Assembly (NCBI GenBank): GCA_016934675.1
Contig: JAFGSJ010000154.1
Location: forward strand, 1-40,960
Direction: 5' to 3'
DNA length: 40,960 nt
Origin: a bacterium
GTDB taxonomy: Bacteria; CSSED10-310; JAFGSJ01
The notes under the pieces were generated by a model. It was not told the origin of the DNA and did not search any database. It was given only the letters and a program-made list of their open reading frames with translations. Below are positions 34,943 to 40,960 of the stretch, in pieces. Every line of letters starts with the position of its first letter. The first letter of the stretch is position 1. A program made the position numbers and the translations under genes.

Positions 34943-35872
34943 ATGATCGTCACAAAAACATGTTCCTTTCTTTGTTTTCTCTTTTGCCTAAGCGTTCTCG
35001 CAGGGACTGAAATCTTTGCTGAGCCCAAAACAATTGCAGTGGTAACACTTCAGAATTCCCAGGTTTACGACGAAGCGCTCGAAGGCTTTAAAGAAAGCAT
35101 CAAAAACGCTAATCTCGACGTGAAATACCAGGTCTTTGATGTTTCGCACAAAGACGTTTTTTCGGAGTTGGCGGGAGCCCGTAACGATTTGATTTATACT
35201 ATCGGAACTGCGGCCACAGTCAAAACCTTTCGCTCGGCTAAGGACTCTGCCATAATCTTTTCATCTGTGCTCGGACCACTGACTTCTGATTTAAATGGTG
35301 AAAACCTGGCGGGTGTCTATCTCAATATCCCCTTGCTAACGCAACTGGAAACGATGAAAAAGCTTACGCCAGGCCTGAAGAAGATTGGTGTTTTATATAA
35401 CCCGGGATTAAATAATTCGACGATCGTTGAAGCCAAGAGTTATGCTGTCGCGAATGGGCAAACGATTGTAGCCCAACAGATCAATGATTATAAAGATATA
35501 GCCCCGAAGTTGAAAGACTGGCTGTTGACGATTGATATTCTATGGATCATCCCTGATAATATCGTCTGTAAGCAGGCCAATATTCAACATCTGCTGCTTC
35601 AAGCCTTTCAGGCAGAGAAACCGGTCGTCGGGATTTCACCCGAATTCGTGAAATCGGGGGCATTGCTGGCCCTGACTGCGGATTACAAGGATTGCGGACG
35701 GCAGGCTGGTGAGATTGCCGTAGCATTCTTCAAGGGTGAGCAACTTCTCCAGTATAAAGAGACCCCACCCAGAACGACGCACATGTATCTGAACCGGAAA
35801 ATAGCCCAGAAACTGGGTATTGCCATCTCAGACAAGCTCTATGCTTCGGCTACCGAGATTTATGGTGACTGA
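34943..35872 (+). CDS. ABC-type substrate-binding protein (PF04392 family), without permease genes
   Basis: A 309-residue exported binding protein. A signal peptide (1-26, cleaved after IFA) is followed by the two-lobe fold of the ABC_sub_bind family: TIAVVTLQNSQVYDEALEGF, DLIYTIGTAATVKTF, IGVLYNPGLNNS, and PVVGISPEFVKSGALLAL. Known members bind amino acids or similar small ligands. No permease or ATPase gene is next to it, so it may serve as the extracytoplasmic ligand sensor of the preceding kinase pair instead of transport (inference). The longest frame starts at a TTG (34868) overlapping the histidine-kinase stop, but it puts 25 polar residues before the signal peptide, so ATG 34943 is preferred despite a weak ribosome site. 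Confidence 0.85.
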   Translation: MIVTKTCSFLCFLFCLSVLAGTEIFAEPKTIAVVTLQNSQVYDEALEGFKESIKNANLDVKYQVFDVSHKDVFSELAGARNDLIYTIGTAATVKTFRSAKDSAIIFSSVLGPLTSDLNGENLAGVYLNIPLLTQLETMKKLTPGLKKIGVLYNPGLNNSTIVEAKSYAVANGQTIVAQQINDYKDIAPKLKDWLLTIDILWIIPDNIVCKQANIQHLLLQAFQAEKPVVGISPEFVKSGALLALTADYKDCGRQAGEIAVAFFKGEQLLQYKETPPRTTHMYLNRKIAQKLGIAISDKLYASATEIYGD

Positions 35873-35892
35873 TCCTCGCGTATTGCCTCGGC

Positions 35893-36549
35893 TCAAATCA
35901 TAGTCACGATCTGGTTAACGAGTTTTTCAATGCCCAGGGCGATATCTTTGATACCTGGTCCGAGCATGTAAGCCGGTGTGGTGACCAGTTTATTCACATG
36001 GTCCACCTGTATTTCCTCGACTGTACAGTGCACGTGTTTTCCGCCCATTCTTTCAATGGCATCGGCAGTACCGGCATCTGAGCCGATTGTGACTTCAGGA
36101 TGTTTATGGGCCAAGGCCTTGGTCAGGGTGGCCGGGGCGATGCAGATGGCCCCGATCGGTTTGCCGGCTGCATTCAGCTCGACCAGTATCCGCTGCACTT
36201 CTTTCTGCACAGTCGCATCGGCACCTTTGATTCCGAAATCACTCAGATTTTTTGCGGCCCCATACCCGCCGGGCAGGACCAGGGCATCGAGATCGGCTGC
36301 GGAAACATGGGCCAGGTCACGGATTTTTCCTCGGGCGATCCGGGCTGACTCGACCAGAACGTTGCGTTTTTCCGCTACGGGTTTCTGGGTCAAATGATTG
36401 ACGACCTGCATCTGCTCGATATTCGGGGCGATACAGATAGCCTCGGCCCCGGCTCGGTCAATAGCCAGCAAAGTGATGACTGCTTCATGGATTTCTGAGC
36501 CATCGAATACGCCACAGCCTGCTAACAAAACACCGATTTTTTTGGACAT
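35893..36549 (-). CDS. elbB: ElbB-type glyoxalase (DJ-1/PfpI superfamily)
   Basis: A 218-residue protein matching ElbB ('isoprenoid biosynthesis glyoxalase', formerly an enhancing lycopene biosynthesis protein). The nucleophilic Cys136 lies in GAICIAPA, GVFDGSEIHE (E19, E22) supplies the acidic partners, and the conserved ALVLPGGYGAAKNLSDF follows the family. E. coli ElbB has weak glyoxalase activity; the true role is uncertain. GGAGGTG lies 6 bases before the ATG. It follows rmlA by 73 bases and may be the last gene of the sugar-nucleotide unit. It converges with the binding-protein gene, 20 bases apart. Confidence 0.92.
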   Translation of the reverse strand: MSKKIGVLLAGCGVFDGSEIHEAVITLLAIDRAGAEAICIAPNIEQMQVVNHLTQKPVAEKRNVLVESARIARGKIRDLAHVSAADLDALVLPGGYGAAKNLSDFGIKGADATVQKEVQRILVELNAAGKPIGAICIAPATLTKALAHKHPEVTIGSDAGTADAIERMGGKHVHCTVEEIQVDHVNKLVTTPAYMLGPGIKDIALGIEKLVNQIVTMI

Positions 36550-36622
36550 TCCGCACCTCCGGAAAATGATGGGGTCAGGTTAATTACCAGTCTCTCCGAA
36601 TGCTGGGGACTGATTATCCATG

Positions 36623-37690
36623 TTATAATTCGATGACACTGTCATCAGAAATGATCAAACTGATCGTGCCCCGTTTCGAATGGTTCTTCCTGACAACTGC
36701 GTTGCGGCCGAGAATCGAATCTTCGAGCCGATCGATCCCGTTGATTTCACAATGCTCGAGCAGAACAACATGTTCGATTGAAGAATTCAGAATCGAGGAA
36801 TTGTTACCGATACTGGAAAAGGGCCCGATAAAAGAGTCGACGATGCGAACACCGGAACCGATGATGGCCGGTCCTCGAATGGTGCTGTTCCGGATAGTAA
36901 CATCGGCCGGGACCACGACCCGCCCCGTTATCTTCGAGTCCGGACCGGGGATCACTTTGATATCTGCCTGGATCAGTTCATCGAGCACGATCCGGTTTGC
37001 GTTGAGCAAATCATCTTTTTTGCCTGTATCCAACCACCATTCATGGATGATGTCGCTGTTGACCTGAAGGTTCCAATCAATGAGTCGCTGGATCGCGTCC
37101 GTAATCTCGAGTTCACCGCGGGCTGATGGCGAAATGGCCTCGATCGCCTCGAAAATTTTCGGAGAGAAGATATAGATGCCGACAAGAGCCAGGTTCGACT
37201 CGGGTTGGGGCGGTTTTTCCACAAGCTTGATGACCCGTCCGCCCGGATCTACAGTTGCGATGCCAAATGATGATGGGTTGGGGACCTCTTTTAAGAGGAT
37301 TTGGGCATCGGGCGCATTTCGGTGGAAAGCATCAACAAAGTCGCTGATATTTTTACCGATCAGATTATCTCCGAGATACATAACAAAGGGGGAGTCGGCC
37401 AGGAACGATCTGGCTGTAGCCACGGCCTGAGCGAGTCCGAGCGGTTTTTCCTGGATGATATAGTTGATCCGGGCAGACCAGAGCCCGGCCTGATCGACGG
37501 CCCGACGAATCTCCTGACCGGTCTCCGGCGAAATGATGATCCCGATATCCTTGATCCCGGCGGCAACGATATTATCGAGGACATAAAAGAGAATGGGCTT
37601 ATTGGCCACGGGCACGAGTTGCTTTGCACCGGTATAGGTAATCGGTCGCAGGCGTGTGCCTGATCCACCGGCAAGAATGAGTGCTTTCAT
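36623..37690 (-). CDS. rfbA: Glucose-1-phosphate thymidylyltransferase (long form)
   Basis: A 355-residue nucleotidyltransferase making dTDP-glucose from glucose-1-phosphate and dTTP. The N-terminal [15 protein letters not shown] is the nucleotide-binding signature, and DNLIGKNI and [14 protein letters not shown] fit the RmlA/StrD family. Unlike the ~290-residue E. coli enzyme, it carries a C-terminal left-handed beta-helix (~245-345) with hexapeptide repeats such as [20 protein letters not shown]; this long type is common outside enterics. The ATG overlaps the rmlB stop (ATGA) with GGAG upstream, so it is translationally coupled to rmlB. Confidence 0.93.
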   Translation of the reverse strand: MKALILAGGSGTRLRPITYTGAKQLVPVANKPILFYVLDNIVAAGIKDIGIIISPETGQEIRRAVDQAGLWSARINYIIQEKPLGLAQAVATARSFLADSPFVMYLGDNLIGKNISDFVDAFHRNAPDAQILLKEVPNPSSFGIATVDPGGRVIKLVEKPPQPESNLALVGIYIFSPKIFEAIEAISPSARGELEITDAIQRLIDWNLQVNSDIIHEWWLDTGKKDDLLNANRIVLDELIQADIKVIPGPDSKITGRVVVPADVTIRNSTIRGPAIIGSGVRIVDSFIGPFSSIGNNSSILNSSIEHVVLLEHCEINGIDRLEDSILGRNAVVRKNHSKRGTISLIISDDSVIEL

Positions 37691-38772
37691 TTCATTTCTC
37701 CATAATGGTCTTTGATCCAGGTTCGATATTCACCGGTTCGGACCTGATTGACCCAATCCCGGTGGCCCAGATACCATTCGACCGTCTGTTTCAGCCCGCT
37801 GTCCAGGTCCTCACGCGGTTGCCAATCAAGTTCGGTCCGGATTTTTGTGAAATCGATCGCGTAGCGGCGATCATGACCCGGTCGGTCCTCGACGAAGCGA
37901 ATGAGTTCGCTCGAAGGGCGATCAGCATCAGGACGGGCCAACTCATCCACCAACTCGCAAATGCGCTGCACGATATACAGGTTCTCACGCTCGGTCATGC
38001 CGCCGATATTGTAGGTTTCACCCGCAACGCCCCGAGTCAATATCAGCCATATGGCCTGACAGTGATCGGTCACGTATAACCAGTCTCGGATATGTTTACC
38101 ATCCCCATAAACCGGAAGCGGTTTGCCTTCGAGCGCATTCAGAATAATGAGCGGGATCAATTTTTCCGGAAATTGATAAGGTCCGTAATTGTTCGAGCAG
38201 TTCGAGATGGTCACCGGAAGACTGTAGGTATTGGCATACGCCCTGACCAGATGATCAGATGAAGCCTTCGAAGCGGAATACGGATTGCGCGGCTGGTAAG
38301 CCGTCTCTTCGGTGAACATACCGTCATGACCGAGACTACCAAACACCTCATCCGTGCTGATATGATGAAATCGCCGAAATGCCTTCTGAGATAATGCCGC
38401 TTCCAGCAATTGAAAGGTCCCGACGATATTGGTCTGGATGAAACGGTCAGGAGACTTGATAGAACGGTCCACATGCGACTCAGCCGCAAAATGGCAGACC
38501 GACTCGATGTCATAGCGTCGGAAAACAGCTTTCACGGTTGCCGCATCGGCGATATCGCCTCGAACGAAAACATAACGCTCCGGATAGAGTTCTTGAATGT
38601 CCTGCAAATTTGCCGGATTACCGGCATAGGTCAACAGGTCAAAATTGATCAGACGACCAGAAAAATCAGTCTGCTCGAACAGGTAACGGATGAAATTGGA
38701 TCCGATAAAACCAGCCCCACCGGTAACGAGCAGATTGTGGTCGTGCTGATTTCCCTCGTGCGATTGTATCAT
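37687..38772 (-). CDS. rfbB: dTDP-glucose 4,6-dehydratase
   Basis: A 361-residue extended SDR enzyme that turns dTDP-glucose into dTDP-4-keto-6-deoxyglucose. The NAD-binding [11 protein letters not shown] follows a short polar N-terminus. The catalytic set is complete: HISTDEVFG (Thr, Asp, Glu) and YSASKASSD (YxxxK). [18 protein letters not shown] and RDWLYVTDH are family hallmarks. GGTGGAG precedes the ATG by about 9 bases. It is the second gene of epimerase-rmlB-rmlA. The next two enzymes of dTDP-rhamnose synthesis, rmlC and rmlD, are not in this window. Confidence 0.95.
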   Translation of the reverse strand: MIQSHEGNQHDHNLLVTGGAGFIGSNFIRYLFEQTDFSGRLINFDLLTYAGNPANLQDIQELYPERYVFVRGDIADAATVKAVFRRYDIESVCHFAAESHVDRSIKSPDRFIQTNIVGTFQLLEAALSQKAFRRFHHISTDEVFGSLGHDGMFTEETAYQPRNPYSASKASSDHLVRAYANTYSLPVTISNCSNNYGPYQFPEKLIPLIILNALEGKPLPVYGDGKHIRDWLYVTDHCQAIWLILTRGVAGETYNIGGMTERENLYIVQRICELVDELARPDADRPSSELIRFVEDRPGHDRRYAIDFTKIRTELDWQPREDLDSGLKQTVEWYLGHRDWVNQVRTGEYRTWIKDHYGEMK

Positions 38773-38819
38773 CGGGTCAGTTCTCCACCGTCAATTCGAC
38801 TGAAAAATGGACTCACGTC

Positions 38820-39818
38820 TTACCAGTAATGGTGCCCATATCGTCTATAATAGTCCGCCGTGAGTTTCAGTCCAGTTTCGAGTGATGTGGTCGGCTGCCA
38901 GCCGGTGAATTCGGTTAATTTGCTGAAATCGGTATCGACATCACCGACCTCGATAGCTTGTCGGTCTTCAGGCCAAGGCACATGTTTGTAGGAACCGCTC
39001 TCACAAGCATGGATGATCGCCTTGACCAGATCGACGAAGCGGACCTTTTCACGGGTCCCGATACAGAAAACCTGGCCAAAAGCCCGGTCTGTCATGGCCA
39101 GTACAATCAGGGCCTCGATGACATCATCGATATAGATCATTTCTCGAAGCTGAAGACCGTCACCAAAGACCTGTATTGTTTTACCTTCAAGGGCCAGTCT
39201 CAACAGGTAATTCTGGACGCCGTATTTGGCATGTCGCATCTGGTGACGCGGTCCGTATGTATTGCCTAATCTGAGACAGATGGGACGTAAACCACAAATC
39301 GAGCTGTACAGCAGATGATACCATTCGACTGCCTGCTTGCCCACGGCATAGATGTCGGCAGGCGATAAAAGAGAGGTCTCATTTATCGGTAATTCTTTCA
39401 CCGGCCCGAATTGGGCCCGTGAACCGATATACACTATCCGGGCCTGCGGATTGACCGTTCTCAGGCTTTCCAGAAAAGTGAGTTGGGGTATAATATTCAG
39501 TTCCAGATCATAGAGCGGTTTTTTCATGGAGTCCAGATGACTTGACTGCATGCCGAAATTAAAAATCAGGTCTTTGTCCCGACAATAATGGTCCGTGGCG
39601 GAACGATCACTCAGATTGGCAATACGAACCTCGACCCTGTCCTTGACCGGTTCGATATTAAAGAAATTCGCACCCAAATCATCGATCATACCATCGATTA
39701 TGGTAACAGATGCACCTAACTCGACCAGGCGGATGGCCAAGGTGCTCCCCAAAAAACCGAGTCCGCCGGTAATCAGTATTCTCTGGCCTCGGTATTGGGT
39801 ATAGATTTGCTTATTCAC
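38820..39818 (-). CDS. NAD-dependent epimerase/dehydratase (nucleotide-sugar type)
   Basis: A 332-residue extended SDR protein. ITGGLGFLGSTLA binds NAD, YIGSRAQFG carries the catalytic Ser, and YAVGKQAVEWYH gives YxxxK. LRLGNTYGPRHQMRHAKYG and FGDGLQLREMIYIDDV match nucleotide-sugar epimerases of the GalE/UDP-glucuronate type. The substrate is uncertain; gene order suggests it works with the dTDP-glucose made by the next two genes or on a UDP-sugar for surface polysaccharide. GGAG lies 11 bases before the ATG. A 47-base gap separates it from rmlB. Confidence 0.9.
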   Translation of the reverse strand: MNKQIYTQYRGQRILITGGLGFLGSTLAIRLVELGASVTIIDGMIDDLGANFFNIEPVKDRVEVRIANLSDRSATDHYCRDKDLIFNFGMQSSHLDSMKKPLYDLELNIIPQLTFLESLRTVNPQARIVYIGSRAQFGPVKELPINETSLLSPADIYAVGKQAVEWYHLLYSSICGLRPICLRLGNTYGPRHQMRHAKYGVQNYLLRLALEGKTIQVFGDGLQLREMIYIDDVIEALIVLAMTDRAFGQVFCIGTREKVRFVDLVKAIIHACESGSYKHVPWPEDRQAIEVGDVDTDFSKLTEFTGWQPTTSLETGLKLTADYYRRYGHHYW

Positions 39819-39971
39819 TCGAACTCTCCAGGACTATTCGCATGTTCCCTCGCGAGAACTGGATCAATTCCGGATCGGGACGCCTGATAGAATAACGACT
39901 CCCCCTAAGGACTTGGGCCGATCCCATGCACGAGCTGAACTCGGCTCAAAGGGTTATGCCCACTTCTCAGT

Positions 39972-40130
39972 CTACGTCTCCGGCGATTTAAAGAACAGGG
40001 AGATGAGCCAGATGACAGCCCCGATCATGAGCACAGAAATGACCAGTTTCAAGAAGAACCCAACCAGGAACAGCAGTTTTACTGCGACCAGGAAGAAAAT
40101 AATGAAAAACAGTACTCTCAATAGATTCAT
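39972..40130 (-). CDS. Small hydrophobic membrane peptide (52 residues)
   Basis: A short gene read directly from the sequence. It starts MNLLRVLFFIIFFLVAVKLL, continues with a second hydrophobic stretch (VISVLMIGAVIWLISLFF), and ends KSPET. The ATG lies four bases after the stop of the OmpA-type lipoprotein gene, so it is probably translated by coupling; no separate ribosome site is clear. It likely forms one or two membrane helices. No family is recognised. The base composition fits the neighbours, and the uninterrupted hydrophobic frame supports real coding. Confidence 0.6.
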   Translation of the reverse strand: MNLLRVLFFIIFFLVAVKLLFLVGFFLKLVISVLMIGAVIWLISLFFKSPET

Positions 40131-40134
40131 ACGG

Positions 40135-40764
40135 TTATTCCAGAATCAGGATCACAACACGCCGATTGAGACTGCGGCCCTCAGCCGTGCTGTTGTCAGC
40201 GATCGGTTTGGCCTCACCGTGTGAGATCAGGGACATCCGGTGCAGAGGAATTCCCCTGTCTGATAAATATGCCCGGACGGATTCGGCCCGTTTCAGACCC
40301 AATTCATTATTGTAAGATTCTTCACCCGTCGAATCCGTATGACCGTGTATCTCGATAAAAATATTCTTGTTGTCACGAATGAGCTTGTCGACCAGCTCAT
40401 CAAGAATGAGATGGGCCTTTTCACTCAATTCGTATTGATCGGTCATAAATTTCACGGAGTCGTCATCGAGCGTGACCTGATACAGTAATTTGCCCAGGGC
40501 CATCTGTTGGACCTGATCGATACGATCGAGAGCATCCTTGGTTTCCTTGGACAAAACCACAATCCGACCCTCATGGTCCTTGATTACACGTTCATTTTCT
40601 CCGATTCGGGTCTGGTTAGCTTCGACTGAACCCTCGATACTATCAATGCGGGTGTCGGTGTTCTCGAAACCCTTGTTCACGTATTTCTTCGAAGCACACC
40701 CGGAAAAAACCAACATGAGACACAGACAACCGACCAATAATCCAACGCCATGTTTCAGTAACAT
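40135..40764 (-). CDS. OmpA/Pal-type peptidoglycan-associated lipoprotein
   Basis: A 209-residue outer-membrane lipoprotein. A signal peptide ends in VFSGC, the lipid-carrying Cys being residue 23. Residues ~30-95 form a coiled-coil-like stretch (TDTRIDSIEGSVEANQTRIG). The C-terminal OmpA domain (~105-209) has the peptidoglycan-binding pattern: IEIHGHTDSTGEESYNNELG, then LKRAESVRAYL and GRSLNRRVVI. It should tether the outer membrane to peptidoglycan. ATG 40764 is chosen because GGGAGG lies about 5 bases upstream; an earlier in-frame start (40794) adds ten polar residues. It follows the VWA-type gene by 37 bases. Confidence 0.92.
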   Translation of the reverse strand: MLLKHGVGLLVGCLCLMLVFSGCASKKYVNKGFENTDTRIDSIEGSVEANQTRIGENERVIKDHEGRIVVLSKETKDALDRIDQVQQMALGKLLYQVTLDDDSVKFMTDQYELSEKAHLILDELVDKLIRDNKNIFIEIHGHTDSTGEESYNNELGLKRAESVRAYLSDRGIPLHRMSLISHGEAKPIADNSTAEGRSLNRRVVILILE

Positions 40765-40801
40765 AGGACCTCCCTCTTCGTGAGATTGAAGCACAATACC
40801 T

Positions 40802-40960
40802 TCATTTGGACACGTAATATCCTTTTCGGACTCTAACTATATACTTTTTCTTTTTGGTTTGCAACCTTATTTTATGGTAAGCACCCGGTTCCGGTTTCTG
40901 GCTGGAATTATAGCCCAGCAGATACTGATAACGCAGTTCCGAGGTCAATGAACTCAGAAC
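40802..40960 (-). CDS. C-terminal end of a VWA-domain protein (VWFA-related, Acidobacteria-type), cut by the window edge
   Basis: The last 52 codons of a gene running in from the right edge. TSELRYQYLLGYNSSQKPEP followed by GAYHKIRLQ and a final VRVRKGYYVSK matches the end of 'VWFA-related Acidobacterial domain' proteins, which usually close with 'ia.eLr.qY.lGY.p', 'yrkI.v.v' and 'vrarkGYya'. These are exported proteins of unknown role with a metal-dependent adhesion fold upstream. It stops 37 bases before the OmpA-type lipoprotein gene, so the two are probably one operon. Confidence 0.75.
   Translation of the reverse strand, partial: VLSSLTSELRYQYLLGYNSSQKPEPGAYHKIRLQTKKKKYIVRVRKGYYVSK

Noticed and set aside
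39913..40224. 103-codon plus-strand frame opposite the OmpA lipoprotein end
   Set aside because: It is the shadow of the 52-residue membrane peptide and the lipoprotein gene on the other strand.

Overview
The window looks like a chromosomal segment from a diderm (Gram-negative-type) bacterium of an unfamiliar, probably uncultivated lineage. Base composition is near half GC by eye, genes are densely packed on both strands, Shine-Dalgarno sites are clear and several promoters match the sigma-70 consensus. The diderm reading rests on an OmpA-type lipoprotein, a DUF374 acyltransferase and dTDP-sugar genes. The VWA protein tail at the right edge, the MAM/choice-of-anchor-J secreted protein, the PT-rich lipoprotein stalks and the FHA/GAF signalling proteins are typical of Acidobacteria-, FCB- or candidate-phylum genomes. 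I cannot name the phylum. I see no rRNA, tRNA, CRISPR array, transposase or phage gene.

Left part (1-8.1 kb). A minus-strand run holds a HicB-HicA toxin-antitoxin pair with its own promoter, a TPR protein ending in a CHAT fold that lacks the His-Cys dyad, a GH77 4-alpha-glucanotransferase, a CPBP membrane protease and a possible methyltransferase fragment. An RNase H-like YprB-family exonuclease points the other way.

Middle (8.1-27.2 kb). A GT39-type membrane glycosyltransferase sits behind a hairpin-rich leader. Then come a secreted prolyl oligopeptidase and a small stress membrane protein (minus), a DUF374 acyltransferase and the purS-purQ-purL operon for step 4 of purine synthesis (plus). 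An 1137-residue double CPBP protein and an adenosine-specific kinase follow on the minus strand. The kinase operon and a large secreted multi-domain protein diverge from two promoters whose -35 boxes overlap. A zinc alcohol dehydrogenase-like gene and a dGTPase-like gene complete this part.

Right part (27.2-41 kb). There are two tandem paralogous PEGA-like lipoproteins, a solitary DNA methyltransferase coupled to a PLP enzyme, and a three-gene signalling cluster: Ser/Thr kinase fused to a receiver domain, FHA-GAF-histidine kinase, and a periplasmic binding protein. A minus-strand sugar-nucleotide cluster (epimerase, rmlB, rmlA) leads into elbB. At the edge a VWA protein (partial), an OmpA lipoprotein and a 52-residue membrane peptide form a short operon.

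The most unusual candidate is the signalling cluster: the kinase carries the kind of receiver a histidine kinase phosphorylates, and the histidine kinase carries an FHA domain of the kind that reads phosphothreonine. That suggests a two-way circuit. The double CPBP protein with one dead half and the pseudo-CHAT protein also deserve attention.
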